Below are positions 43,028 to 51,854 of a stretch of 64,000 bases of DNA, one piece after another (position 1 is the first letter of the stretch; the number at the start of each line of letters is the position of its first letter). The DNA lies in contig NZ_BAFM01000014.1 in the NCBI RefSeq assembly GCF_000334895.1, positions 1 to 64,000 of the forward strand, given 5' to 3'. The DNA is from Halococcus agarilyticus (GTDB lineage Archaea > Halobacteriota > Halobacteria > Halobacteriales > Halococcaceae). The position numbers and the translations under genes are program-made. The notes under the pieces are model-generated. The model was not told the origin of the DNA. It did not search any database and saw nothing but the letters and a program-made list of their open reading frames with translations.

Positions 43028-43858
43028 ATGCAGACCGTCGACGCCGCCGGCCTCCCGATCGGCGACGACCACCCCCCGCGGATCATGGGCGTGCTCAACG
43101 TCAGCGACGAGTCACCCTACGATCCGAGCGTGTTCGCCGACCCCGACGAGGCGGCCGCATACGTCGACGACCTCATCGCCGAGGGCGCGGACATCGTCGA
43201 TGTCGGTCTCGAATCAGCGAACAAGCGCTTCGATGTCCTCCCCCCCGAAGCGGAACGCGACCGACTCGACACCGCGCTCGCAACGATCGAGCGCGCCCGC
43301 GACGACGCGGTGTTCTCGATCGAGACTCGGTATCACGAGGTCGCCGCTGCCGCCCTCGACGCGGGCTTCGACATGGTGAACGACGTCTGTGGGTTCGCCG
43401 ATCCCGAGATGCCACGGGTCTGCGAGGCGCGCGAGGCCGCGGTGGTGAAGATGGCGAGCCCGCCCGATCTCGAACGTCCCGGCGCGCTCACCACCGTCGA
43501 GGAGATCCACGCCGCACTCGACCGCGAACTCACCGAAAAGACGATCGTCGATCCCGCCTTCGGCGGCTGGAGCGAGGCGAAAACCCTGGCGGACGACCGC
43601 GAGATCTTCCAGCGACTCGGCGAGTTCCGTGACCTCGACCGGCCGATGCTGGTTTCGATCAACCGGAAGAACTTCCTTGGCGAGATCGTCGATCGTGAGA
43701 CGGAGGGCCGACTCCCGGCCAGCCTCGCCGCGACCGCGCTGGCGGTCGAGCGCGGCGCACACGTCATCCGGACCCACGACGTGGCCGAGACGCGGGACGC
43801 GGCGCTGATCGGCGACGCGCTCGGCGATCGACGTGAGCGGGTCGTAGCCGAGGCCTGA
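43028..43858 (+). CDS. Dihydropteroate synthase-like protein
   Basis: 276 residues, TIM barrel of the DHPS type. IMGVLNVSDESPYDP corresponds to the M-G-V-L-N-V-T-P-D-S-F-S-D loop; GADIVDVGLESANKRF to the DVGGESTRPG loop; MVNDVCGF to the NDVxG strand; SINRKNFLGEI to the SRKxFxG lysine loop; VIRTHDV to the R-x-H-D end. The STRPG residues for pABA/sulfonamide binding are changed, so the substrate may not be p-aminobenzoate. Forms an operon with MptE (start one base after this stop). Confidence 0.85.
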   Translation: MQTVDAAGLPIGDDHPPRIMGVLNVSDESPYDPSVFADPDEAAAYVDDLIAEGADIVDVGLESANKRFDVLPPEAERDRLDTALATIERARDDAVFSIETRYHEVAAAALDAGFDMVNDVCGFADPEMPRVCEAREAAVVKMASPPDLERPGALTTVEEIHAALDRELTEKTIVDPAFGGWSEAKTLADDREIFQRLGEFRDLDRPMLVSINRKNFLGEIVDRETEGRLPASLAATALAVERGAHVIRTHDVAETRDAALIGDALGDRRERVVAEA

Positions 43859-43859
43859 G

Positions 43860-44561
43860 ATGCAGTTCGAGGCGTGGGAGCCGGTCTACGAAGCCATCCT
43901 CACCGACTTCGGGTTCGACCGCGCGGCCGACGACCGCGTGCGAGACATCCTCGCCGGCTTCGCCGAGCCGTTCGATCTCGCTCGGCTCGACATCTCGGGC
44001 GAATCGGTCGTGATCGTCGGCGCTGGCCCCTCGCTCGAAACCGATCTCGACTCGTTGTCGGACGAACTGCTCTCGGATGGGCCCGTGTTCGCCGCCTCGA
44101 CCGCGGCCGACCGCCTGCGTGAAGCCGGTATCGAGGTCGACTGCATGGTGACGGACCTCGACAAGAATCCCGACACGGTGCGCGATCTCACCGCACGCGG
44201 AACGCCAGTCGCGGTCCACGCCCACGGCGACAACGAGCCCCTGGTCCGGGATGTCGTCCCGACCCTCGATGCCGCGAACGTGCTCGCAACGACCCAGGCC
44301 GCACCCGTCGGATCGGTCCGAAATTTCGGCGGGTTCACCGACGGCGACCGCACGGCCTTCCTCGCCGATCACTGCGGGGCGCGTCGGTTGCAGTTCGTCG
44401 GCTGGGATTTCGACGACGACTCGGTGGGATCGATGAAACGGCAGAAGCTCGCGTGGGCCGAACGACTGTTGTACTGGCTCGAACGCCGCCGTAACGAGCG
44501 ATTTTCGGTACTCGACGGACGACGCGATGCGATCGATACGGCTCCGTTGCCGGTCGAGTAG
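43860..44561 (+). CDS. mptE: 6-hydroxymethyl-7,8-dihydropterin pyrophosphokinase, MptE type
   Basis: 233 residues. COG1634-type fold with ESVVIVGAGPSLETDLDSL at 47-65, VDCMVTDLDKNPDTVRDL, AHGDNEPLV and LQFVGWDFDDDSVGSMKRQKLAWAERLLYWL, with GWDFDD as an Mg-binding segment. Transfers pyrophosphate from ATP to 6-hydroxymethyl-dihydropterin, the archaeal substitute for FolK in folate or methanopterin synthesis. Direct neighbour of the DHPS-like gene, the next enzyme of that route. Confidence 0.9.
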   Translation: MQFEAWEPVYEAILTDFGFDRAADDRVRDILAGFAEPFDLARLDISGESVVIVGAGPSLETDLDSLSDELLSDGPVFAASTAADRLREAGIEVDCMVTDLDKNPDTVRDLTARGTPVAVHAHGDNEPLVRDVVPTLDAANVLATTQAAPVGSVRNFGGFTDGDRTAFLADHCGARRLQFVGWDFDDDSVGSMKRQKLAWAERLLYWLERRRNERFSVLDGRRDAIDTAPLPVE

Positions 44562-44575
44562 CGAGGAGTCGACGG

Positions 44576-45544
44576 TTAGAGTTCGAGCACGACCTTGCCG
44601 GTGCTTTCGCGGTTCTCGATGTGCTCGTGTGCTGCGGCGGCGTCTTCGAGCGGGAACGTCTCGCCGACGATCACTTCGAGGCCGCCCTCGGTCAGCAGCT
44701 CGGTGAGGTTCGGCACGGCGCTCAGCACGCGCTCGGGGTCGCGCTGCATCGACTGGCCGAGGTGGTAGCCGTAGACAGTGTAGTTGTTGAACAGGAGGGT
44801 GCTGGTGTCGGGATAGCCCGGTTCGCCGCTCGCTGCGCCGTAGGAGACCATCCGACCGAAGTGAGTGAGACAGTCGAGGCTCTCCGTGGTGGTATCGCCA
44901 CCGATCCCGTCGAGCACGAGATCGACACCCTCGCCGTCGGTGGCGTCGTTGATCTCGTCGGCGAAGTCGGTTTCCGTGTAGTTGATCGGATGGTCCACCC
45001 CGAGGCGTTCGGCGAGATCGAGCTTCTCCTGGGTGCTCGCGGTCCCGAAGACCTCCGCACCCGCCTCGCTCGCGAGTTGGGTCGCTGCGGTGCCGACACC
45101 GCCCGCCGCCGCGTGGATCAGCACCCGCTCGCCCTCCTCCAACCCACCCCACTCGAACAGGGTGTTGTGGGCGGTCAGGAACTGTACCGGAAAGCCCGCG
45201 GCTTCGGCGAAGTCCATCGACTCGGGCACGTCGAACAGCCCGGCGGCGTCGGCGGTGACGGACTCGGCGTAGCCCGCGTCGGTCATCGCGACCACGCGCT
45301 CACCGACCTCGCGATCGACGCCCTCGCCGACCGCGTCGATCGTGCCGGCGGCCTCCATTCCGGGTACGTAGGGCGGGCTCGGGCCGCCCTGATAGTGACC
45401 GCGGCGCTGCATGATGTCCGCGAAGTTGACACCCGCCGCCGAGACGTCGATCCGGACCTCGCCGGGGCCCGGCTCGGGCACGTCGCGCTCGGTCGCCTCG
45501 ATGACGTCGCTCCCACCGAACTCGGTCACCTCGATTGCCTTCAT
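44576..45544 (-). CDS. Quinone oxidoreductase-like zinc-independent MDR protein
   Basis: 322 residues of the medium-chain dehydrogenase/reductase family. GVNFADIMQRRGHYQGGPSPP and GMEAAGTIDAVGEGV mark the N-terminal domain; AAAGGVGTAATQLA is the NADPH-binding glycine motif; LDGIGGDTTTESL follows. No zinc ligands (Cys/His pairs) are present, as in quinone oxidoreductases (QOR/Qor1). NADPH-dependent reduction of a quinone or enone. Tail to tail with mptE. Confidence 0.9.
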   Translation of the reverse strand: MKAIEVTEFGGSDVIEATERDVPEPGPGEVRIDVSAAGVNFADIMQRRGHYQGGPSPPYVPGMEAAGTIDAVGEGVDREVGERVVAMTDAGYAESVTADAAGLFDVPESMDFAEAAGFPVQFLTAHNTLFEWGGLEEGERVLIHAAAGGVGTAATQLASEAGAEVFGTASTQEKLDLAERLGVDHPINYTETDFADEINDATDGEGVDLVLDGIGGDTTTESLDCLTHFGRMVSYGAASGEPGYPDTSTLLFNNYTVYGYHLGQSMQRDPERVLSAVPNLTELLTEGGLEVIVGETFPLEDAAAAHEHIENRESTGKVVLEL

Positions 45545-45661
45545 GCACCTCGATCGACGGTCGCCGGCCGGAAAAGCCTCGCCTTCAGTAGTTCGTCGTC
45601 GAATGCGTCTCGCACGCCAGGCCGCCGACACACCCGAGTCGGGAATCGGCGATCGTGTGCG

Positions 45662-45907
45662 CTACCGGCGGGAGACGAGGAACGCGACCGTCCCGAGAAC
45701 CAGCACGGCTCCGCCGACGAGTGGCGCGACGACGAACAGGGGATGCCACGGCGTACAGCCGTCACAGTGACGTGCTCCCATCATCGCCGTGACCGAGATG
45801 TGTGCGTAAAGACCGTAGCCGATCGACATCGCGCCGACGATGCCGGTCATCCCGACGAGAACCCGTTCGAGAGGTGTACCGAACCGGTTCGTTCCGTCGT
45901 TTTCCAT
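45662..45907 (-). CDS. Small two-helix membrane protein
   Basis: 81 residues from ATG 45907. Helices at about 16-38 and 55-77, separated by a loop with H-C-D-G-C-T-P-W-H-P that could bind a metal (two Cys, two His). C-terminal RR. Unknown family; the Cys/His loop is outside or inside the membrane depending on topology. Isolated gene. Confidence 0.55.
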   Translation of the reverse strand: MENDGTNRFGTPLERVLVGMTGIVGAMSIGYGLYAHISVTAMMGARHCDGCTPWHPLFVVAPLVGGAVLVLGTVAFLVSRR

Positions 45908-46080
45908 CCTGTCTCGTCAACGGATCGGGGACGACGAGGGAAGTGGTTTTCTTGGGCCGTCCGCGCCGTCGTCGGCCGACCGCGCTCGGTGTTCGACTCC
46001 CCAGCACGAGACACGTCCTGACTCGATCCGGGTGGATCCGATTCGACCCAGTTAGAACGTGTCGCGAACGGCCGGGTCCG

Positions 46081-47400
46081 TCACCCGTCGTTCGGGGGTC
46101 GCGTGCCGCCGTCGGGTGAGGACTGGGGGTCCTGGTCGCTGCTCTGCGTCGTTCCCGAACCGGTCGGTGTGTCGTCCGTGCGGTCGGCATCGCCAGCGGT
46201 CTCGTCGGTGCGCTCCGCATCGGCGTCGGGATCGACGGGTTCGGGCTCGGGGGCGGCGATGCCGTCGTCGGGATCGAGCGGGTTGCCCGCGGTCGCTCGG
46301 GTCGTCACCGCCTCGCCACGGACGAGTTCGGGCAGGATGATCCGCGCGAAGTGGACGATCAGCACCAACAGGAGAGGGCCGAGGAACAGGCCGTACCAGC
46401 CGAAGAGAAGCGGGCCGACGATGTACGCGATCATCACCGAGCCGGTGTGGAGCGACCGGCCCGAAACGTACGGCCGGAGCACGAGGTCCGGGATGGTGTC
46501 GACGATCACGAGCGAGACCGCCGCGAACACCAGCGGGAACCAGAGCAGCGTCGGATCGATGAGCGCTGCCTGGCCGGCGAGTGCGAGCGCCACCGGGATG
46601 TAGACGATCTTCATCCCCACCACGGGCACGAGGCTGCCGACGCCGGTGAGCAGCCCCAGCAGGGTGGCCGACGGCACGCCGATCTCGGGCGGGCTGAGGA
46701 GGTCGAGGACGTTGTACGAGACCGCCGCGAGGATCGCCGTCGCGAAGGCGTTCAGGATGTTCCCGAAGTAGATCGTCTTGAGGTTGCGATCGACCGCATC
46801 GAGGTAGGCGTACGCCGGCGTCCGCTCGCCAGCGAGTTCGGTCCGGAACCACGCGGCGAGTCGGTGATCGTCGCGGAGGAGGTAGAACGCGAGCGCGAGC
46901 ACGATGAACAGGTGGAGCAGTGCGTTGCCGGCCGCACCCAGATACCCCGTCGTCGTGCCGAGCGCCCCGCCGAGCGATTCGAGCCCGCCTGGTCCGAGAT
47001 ACTGTCCGGGGTCCTGGATCGCCGAGGTCGCCAGCTCGCGCAGGCTGTCGATCGACAGGCCGCCGTCCGCGAGGATCGGCTGGACGAGGGCGTCAAGCTG
47101 TTCCGCGTTGGTGCCGGCGAGGCCCTGGAGTTCGGTGACGGCCACCGAGACCGTGTACGCGACGAGCAGGATGATCGGGAGCGTGATCGACAGCAGCGAG
47201 ACCGCCGCGGCGAGGCTCGACGTCGGGATCCAGTCGGCGATCCGGCGGTGGATCGGGCGCGTGATATAATAAACGAACAGCCCGAGGACGAACGTGCCGA
47301 TGTAGCGGTAGACGACGAACGCGAGCGCGATCCCGAGGGCGATCGCCGCCAGCCACAGCGGGATCCGCGATCGGTCGTAGCCGTCCAGCAGGCTGGCCAT
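46081..47400 (-). CDS. AI-2E family transporter
   Basis: 439 residues. Eight predicted helices with the family features LAIALGIALAFVVYRYIGTFVLGLFVYYITRP at the N-terminus, the YFGNILNAFATAILAAVSYNVLDLL segment and the glycine-rich GLLTGVGSLVPVVGMKIVY loop; FLGPLLLVLIVHFA at the end. A hydrophilic 70-residue C-terminal tail is rich in Asp, Pro, Thr and Gly. The family (YdiK/TqsA) exports small molecules or Na+(Li+)/H+; a quorum role in archaea is not known. Confidence 0.88.
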   Translation of the reverse strand: MASLLDGYDRSRIPLWLAAIALGIALAFVVYRYIGTFVLGLFVYYITRPIHRRIADWIPTSSLAAAVSLLSITLPIILLVAYTVSVAVTELQGLAGTNAEQLDALVQPILADGGLSIDSLRELATSAIQDPGQYLGPGGLESLGGALGTTTGYLGAAGNALLHLFIVLALAFYLLRDDHRLAAWFRTELAGERTPAYAYLDAVDRNLKTIYFGNILNAFATAILAAVSYNVLDLLSPPEIGVPSATLLGLLTGVGSLVPVVGMKIVYIPVALALAGQAALIDPTLLWFPLVFAAVSLVIVDTIPDLVLRPYVSGRSLHTGSVMIAYIVGPLLFGWYGLFLGPLLLVLIVHFARIILPELVRGEAVTTRATAGNPLDPDDGIAAPEPEPVDPDADAERTDETAGDADRTDDTPTGSGTTQSSDQDPQSSPDGGTRPPNDG

Positions 47401-47457
47401 GACTCGGGGAGGGCTGGTGTGCGTAAAAAGTCGTTGTGCGTGGATGCAGGGCGACGA

Positions 47458-48876
47458 TCAGTCGTCGCTCGGTCCGGAGCCTCCCGTCCCGCTCGGGCCA
47501 CCCGGACCGCTGTCGTCGTCGAAGGAATCGCTGTCGTCGAACGTATCGCCGTCGCCGAGCGTGTCGTCGCTTCCACGACCCCGGCGGCCGCTTCCGTCCT
47601 CCTCTGCCATGTCGGACGCACCGCGTCTCGCCCGGCGCATCCAGCCGTCGATATTGTCGGCGACGTAGTCCTTGCTGCCCCAGCCGAGACCGATGCCGAT
47701 GGCGATGGCGAGCGCGAGCCCGAGTGCGCCGAAGAACGCCACGATGACCGTGTTGAACAGGCTCGTGAGCACGGACGTGTCGAACCCGGCCGTGTCGAGC
47801 GCGAAGACGATGACGATGTAGTAGACGAACAGCTGGACCGCGAGACCGGCGATGTCGGCCGCCCGACTCGCGTCGGCGCTCGCCACGAGGTCGCCGAGGA
47901 GGTCGGCGACGTAGATGCCGACGACGAGGACGGCGAGTCCGCCGAGAAGCAGCGGGATCTGGCCGATGAAGGCGGTCAGCGGCTCCGAGAGCGCCGGGAA
48001 GTCGAGTGCGTCGATCGCCGCGACCAGCGCGAAGTAGTAGATCAGGAACTCGACGAGCCGTCCGACCGCGTTGCCGATCCCACCCACGGCGTCCGTGGCG
48101 TCGGCGAGCGGCGTGTCACGGACGAAGCTGTCGAGGCCGAACCCGGCGACGATGCCCGCGACGAGGTTGCCGACAAACCGGCCGATGGCGAACCCGGCCA
48201 CGAGGATGACGCCGGCGACGATGACCTGCACAGCCCCGTTCGCGATGTTCGTCAGGAACTCGCCGGGGATCGCGATGCCGGCGTAATCGAGCGCGATGAG
48301 CAGCGCGATGAAGTAGATCGCGAACTCGACGAGTGTGCCGACGGCGGTGGCGATGTTCCTCACCGAATCGGTGGCATCGTCGAGCGGCGTGTCGCGGGCG
48401 TAGCTTTCGAGGCCGAACCCGGCGATGAGGTCTTCGACGAGGCCGCCGACGAACCGCCCGATGGCGATCCCGACGACGAGGATGGCGATGGCGACGACGA
48501 CCTGCACCAGGCCGCCGGCGACGCCGGTCAGGAAGTCGCCGGGAAGCGAAATGCCCACGTAGCTGAGCGCGGCGAGCACCGCGAGGAAGTAGACGACGTA
48601 CTTCGTGAGATCGCCGAGCGCCTGTGCGAGGTTCCTGTCGGTGTCGCCCTCGCGGTCGATAGGTGTGTCCTCGGCGTACTGGGCGGGACCGACGCGCCGC
48701 ACGATGCGCTTGACGACGCCGCCGAGAACCCGGCCGACGATCCACCCGAGCAGCAGGATGACGAGCGCGCCGACGATCAGCGGGATGGCTTCGAGGAACC
48801 CATCGACTAACGGCTGAAGCGAGTCCGGAACTGTTTGTAAAACGATACTGTCGCCGACGGTGTGTGAGAGTGTCAT
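47458..48876 (-). CDS. Four-repeat mechanosensitive-channel-related membrane protein
   Basis: 472 residues. At least three, probably four, tandem units of about 85-95 residues, each with two helices, a FAIGRFVG-like or VGIYVADL-like glycine-containing helix and a following D-T-P-L/I motif (EDTPID, RDTPLDD, RDTPLAD). These are conserved TM-helix repeats (PF05552 type) seen in MscS-related proteins, without the MscS beta domain. The C-terminal 80 residues are an acidic Gly/Ser/Asp tail. Possibly an osmotic safety valve; not proven. Start ATG 48876. Confidence 0.82.
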   Translation of the reverse strand: MTLSHTVGDSIVLQTVPDSLQPLVDGFLEAIPLIVGALVILLLGWIVGRVLGGVVKRIVRRVGPAQYAEDTPIDREGDTDRNLAQALGDLTKYVVYFLAVLAALSYVGISLPGDFLTGVAGGLVQVVVAIAILVVGIAIGRFVGGLVEDLIAGFGLESYARDTPLDDATDSVRNIATAVGTLVEFAIYFIALLIALDYAGIAIPGEFLTNIANGAVQVIVAGVILVAGFAIGRFVGNLVAGIVAGFGLDSFVRDTPLADATDAVGGIGNAVGRLVEFLIYYFALVAAIDALDFPALSEPLTAFIGQIPLLLGGLAVLVVGIYVADLLGDLVASADASRAADIAGLAVQLFVYYIVIVFALDTAGFDTSVLTSLFNTVIVAFFGALGLALAIAIGIGLGWGSKDYVADNIDGWMRRARRGASDMAEEDGSGRRGRGSDDTLGDGDTFDDSDSFDDDSGPGGPSGTGGSGPSDD

Positions 48877-49081
48877 TGGTTGCTCCCGACGCCGCGTGAG
48901 CGACTTGCGATGCCGTTCACGCGAACGCCAGTGAGTAACACTCATACCGGTACGAATATAAAATCATTCGCTGAATACACAGGGAACGTGTTCGCCACGA
49001 CCGACGAACGAGTTATCGTGCTTGAAAGTACAAGGTCGGGTGGACCCAGTAACTATACGCGCCGGACGAATCGTCCCGAGC
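48877..49081. promoter_or_regulatory. Divergent promoter region between channel-like gene and Bat-type regulator
   Basis: AT-rich core GAATATAAAATC at about 48954-48965 in the middle of the divergent region, able to supply a TATA box for the minus-strand gene (about 80 bases upstream of its ATG) or the plus-strand gene (about 120 bases upstream). No clear leaderless-type element for either gene. Confidence 0.35.
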
Positions 49082-49750
49082 ATGACGACCATCGCCGAAC
49101 TCGAACTCCCCGCCGAGGAGTTCGCGCTGTGGGAGACGCTCGATGCGATGCCGACCGCCAGGTTCGAGATCGTGAAGGTGGTCGCCCGCGACCGGGACTG
49201 CGCGATCCCCTACCTCTGGGCGAAGTGTGACGACCTGCCCGCCCTCGAAGACGCGCTGGCGAACGACCCGAGCGTCGAGGAGGCGACCCGCCTGGAGGAG
49301 TTGGAGGGCGAGGCGCTCTACCGGATGGAGTGGACCTACCAGATCCGGGTCTTGGTCCACATCCTCGTCGAGGAGGAGGGGACGGTGCTCAACGCGCGCG
49401 GCGGGGAGGGACGGTGGCGCTTCCGGGTCCTGTTCCCGACCCGCGACTCGCTCTCGACCACCCACGAGTTCTGCGAGAACGCCGACTACTCGATCACGGT
49501 CGAGCAGGTGTACGAGCTCGACAGCGCGCGCCAGGGCCGGTTCGGCCTCACCGAGGAGCAGTACGAGACGTTGACCACCGCGCTCGATCTCGGCTTTTAC
49601 GAGATACCCCGGGAGATCGACATGGAGAGCCTCGCCGCCGAGTTCGACATCTCCTATCAGTCGGTGTCGGAGCGACTCCGACGCGGCCACCGGAACTTCA
49701 TCCGCAACGGGCTCGGCTGGGGATCGCTCGACGAGGACACGTCCGAGTAA
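49082..49750 (+). CDS. Bat-type HTH transcriptional regulator (copy 2)
   Basis: 222 residues from ATG 49082. Same architecture and length as the regulator at 25508: N-terminal domain with LYRMEWTYQIRVLVHILVEEEGTVLNA and RWRFRVLFPTRDSLS, then HTH_10 with FGLTEEQYETLTTALDLGFYEIP and recognition helix SYQSVSERLRRGH. Shared blocks (YRMEW, GRWR/GRWQ, FPxRxSLS, FYE[IV]PR) show paralogy. No sensor cofactor motif; targets unknown. Confidence 0.85.
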   Translation: MTTIAELELPAEEFALWETLDAMPTARFEIVKVVARDRDCAIPYLWAKCDDLPALEDALANDPSVEEATRLEELEGEALYRMEWTYQIRVLVHILVEEEGTVLNARGGEGRWRFRVLFPTRDSLSTTHEFCENADYSITVEQVYELDSARQGRFGLTEEQYETLTTALDLGFYEIPREIDMESLAAEFDISYQSVSERLRRGHRNFIRNGLGWGSLDEDTSE

Positions 49751-49843
49751 CGGTTCACGCGGGCGATCGACCACGGATCGTCGACGATCTGCTGGCAGAT
49801 GCCTGCTGAACGGTTATATGGAAGCGGGGTGTGATCGCATCAC

Positions 49844-50359
49844 ATGGCAGAACTCGAAACCGAACAGGAGATGAGTCGTTCCGACGTCGCCACCTACCTC
49901 CGGGAGTTCGCCGACAAACTCGACGCGAACGAGGGTCACGCCGGAACCGAGAGCACGGATCGCTCCGAAACGAGTTCGGCCGACGCGACACGGGATAGTG
50001 ACGAGACGGACGCGGAGTCCCGAGAGACCGACGATGCCACCCGCGAGATACGCGAGGACGAAACGGGGAGTGGTGAACGGACCGATGGAGAGCGAACGAA
50101 CGAAGACCGAACCAGCGAAGGCTCGCACGAGATCGATCGACACGAGATGGATGGGCAGACATCGGGACACGGCGAACGAGTAACGTTCATGGTCGGCAAC
50201 GAGAGCGCGACCATCAACCCGCCTCGCACCGTGGAGTTCCGGATGGCAGTCGACTCCGACTCGGCAATGCTCGACTCCGGTGCGCGCGAGACCGTCGAGT
50301 TCGCGCTGCACTGGGACACCGACAACGTGACCGACGACGACACGCTCGACATCCAGTAA
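49844..50359 (+). CDS. amphi-Trp domain protein with long acidic linker
   Basis: 171 residues. N-terminus MAELETEQEMSRSDVATYLREFADKL is the amphi-Trp domain start, followed by a low-complexity linker (about 30-108) of Glu, Asp, Arg, Ser and Thr, and the C-terminal strands VTFMVGNESATINPPRTVEF and TVEFALHW, with the tryptophan that names the domain. Usual members lack such a long insert. Domain function is unknown; it may bind nucleic acid or partners. Confidence 0.75.
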   Translation: MAELETEQEMSRSDVATYLREFADKLDANEGHAGTESTDRSETSSADATRDSDETDAESRETDDATREIREDETGSGERTDGERTNEDRTSEGSHEIDRHEMDGQTSGHGERVTFMVGNESATINPPRTVEFRMAVDSDSAMLDSGARETVEFALHWDTDNVTDDDTLDIQ

Positions 50360-50401
50360 CCGACACCCCGCACTCGGAGAGGAGCGCCCGGCTGAGCCGG
50401 A

Positions 50402-50408
50402 GCTTTAT
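50402..50408 (+). promoter_or_regulatory. TATA box of GlcD-type oxidase gene
   Basis: GCTTTATG centred 28 bases before the ATG at 50433, again the leaderless spacing. Confidence 0.55.
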
Positions 50409-50432
50409 GCGCCACACGGTCCACGATCTCGT

Positions 50433-51854
50433 ATGCCACACGACTGCTCGTTCCTCGCCGACGTTCTCGCCGAGAGCCAGGTCTCGCTCGGCGACGACGA
50501 TCGTGACTCCCACGCCGGCGACTGGGGCACGCCAGAAGAAGATCGCGTCAGGCCGGACGCGGTCTGCTGGCCCGAGTCCACCGCCGACGCTTCGGGGGTT
50601 CTCGCGGCTGCAAACGACCGTGACGTGCCGGTCACGCCCTACGCGGCGGGCACGGGGATCGAGGGCAACGCACTCCCCGCTCGCGGCGGCATCAGCATGG
50701 ATCTCACGCGGATGGACAGCGTGCTCGACGTGCGCCCCGACGATTTCCAGGTCGACGTCGAACCGGGCGTGCTCGGCGGGACCCTGAACGACGCGATCGC
50801 CGAGCACGATCTCTTTTTGCCGCCGCTGCCACAGTCGGCCGACATCTCGACCGTCGGCGGGATGATCGCGACCGACGCGAGCGGCGCGAAGACGGTGAAG
50901 TACGGCGAAGTCCACGACTGGGTGCTCGCCCTCGAAGCCGTGCTCGCCGACGGCACCGTGATCGAGACCGGCAGCCGGGCGAAGAAGACGTCGAGCGGCT
51001 ACAACCTCGACGACCTTCTCGTGGGGAGCGAGGGGACGCTCGCGGTCGTCACGCGCGCGACGTTCGAGCTCGAACGCCAGCCCGCCCAGGTCAGCGGCGG
51101 GCGTGCGGTGTTCGCGACGCTCGACGACGCCGCGACCGCGATCGCGGCGACGATGCAGGCAGGCGTCGACGTCGCCACGATCGAACTCCTCGACCCGGTG
51201 AGCACGAAGATCGCGAACGCCTACTCCGGCACCGACCTCCCCGACGCGCCGACCGTCTTCGTCGAGTTCCACGCCAATCACGGGGTCGACGCCGAGATCG
51301 ACGCCTGTCGCGAGATCTTCGACGAGCACGGCGTGGAGCAGTTCGCAATGGCGGCCGGTGCGGAGATGGACGAGCTGTGGGCCGCGCGCCGCGAGCTCGC
51401 CAATGCCCTCCTGGCCTACGACCCGCCGCGCCGGCCCGCGAAGCCGGGCGACGTCACCGTCCCGATCAGCCAGTACCCCGACCTCGTTCGCTATGCCAAG
51501 GAACTCGGCGCGGAGCACGACCTCGACGTGCCGTGTTTCGGCCACGCCGGCGACGGCAACGTCCACTACAACGTGCTCGTGGACCCGGACGACCCCGAAG
51601 AACTCGAAGCCGGCCAGGCCATCTCGGACGCCGTGGTCGAGCGCGCGATCGCGATGGGCGGGACGTCGACGGGCGAACACGGCGTCGGCCGGGGCAAGCG
51701 CGAGTACATGATCGCCGAGCACGGCGAGGGAGCGGTCGCAGCGATGGAGGCGATCAAGCGGGCGCTCGATCCGAACGGCACGCTGAACCCGGGGAAGATA
51801 TTCCCCGAAACCGACGACGACGACGACCGGCTCCGGACCGATTCACCCGACTGA
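50433..51854 (+). CDS. FAD-binding oxidoreductase, GlcD/D-lactate dehydrogenase type
   Basis: 473 residues. PCMH-type FAD domain (about 40-225): VTPYAAGTGIEGNALP, DVEPGVLGGTLNDAI, PPLPQSADISTVGGMIATDASG and SGYNLDDLLVGSEGTLAVV; C-terminal FAD-linked oxidase domain with HAGDGNVHYN and TGEHGVGRGKREYM, containing the catalytic histidines and Arg. Oxidises glycolate or D-lactate to 2-oxo acids with electrons going to the membrane chain. No GlcE/GlcF partner nearby. Its 3' end overlaps that of the convergent lipoprotein gene by 12 bases. Confidence 0.9.
   Translation: MPHDCSFLADVLAESQVSLGDDDRDSHAGDWGTPEEDRVRPDAVCWPESTADASGVLAAANDRDVPVTPYAAGTGIEGNALPARGGISMDLTRMDSVLDVRPDDFQVDVEPGVLGGTLNDAIAEHDLFLPPLPQSADISTVGGMIATDASGAKTVKYGEVHDWVLALEAVLADGTVIETGSRAKKTSSGYNLDDLLVGSEGTLAVVTRATFELERQPAQVSGGRAVFATLDDAATAIAATMQAGVDVATIELLDPVSTKIANAYSGTDLPDAPTVFVEFHANHGVDAEIDACREIFDEHGVEQFAMAAGAEMDELWAARRELANALLAYDPPRRPAKPGDVTVPISQYPDLVRYAKELGAEHDLDVPCFGHAGDGNVHYNVLVDPDDPEELEAGQAISDAVVERAIAMGGTSTGEHGVGRGKREYMIAEHGEGAVAAMEAIKRALDPNGTLNPGKIFPETDDDDDRLRTDSPD

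Noticed and set aside
46351-48810. 819-codon open plus-strand frame
   Set aside because: Arg/Glu/Asp pseudo-sequence antisense to the AI-2E transporter and the channel-like protein, which have clear membrane helices and family motifs.
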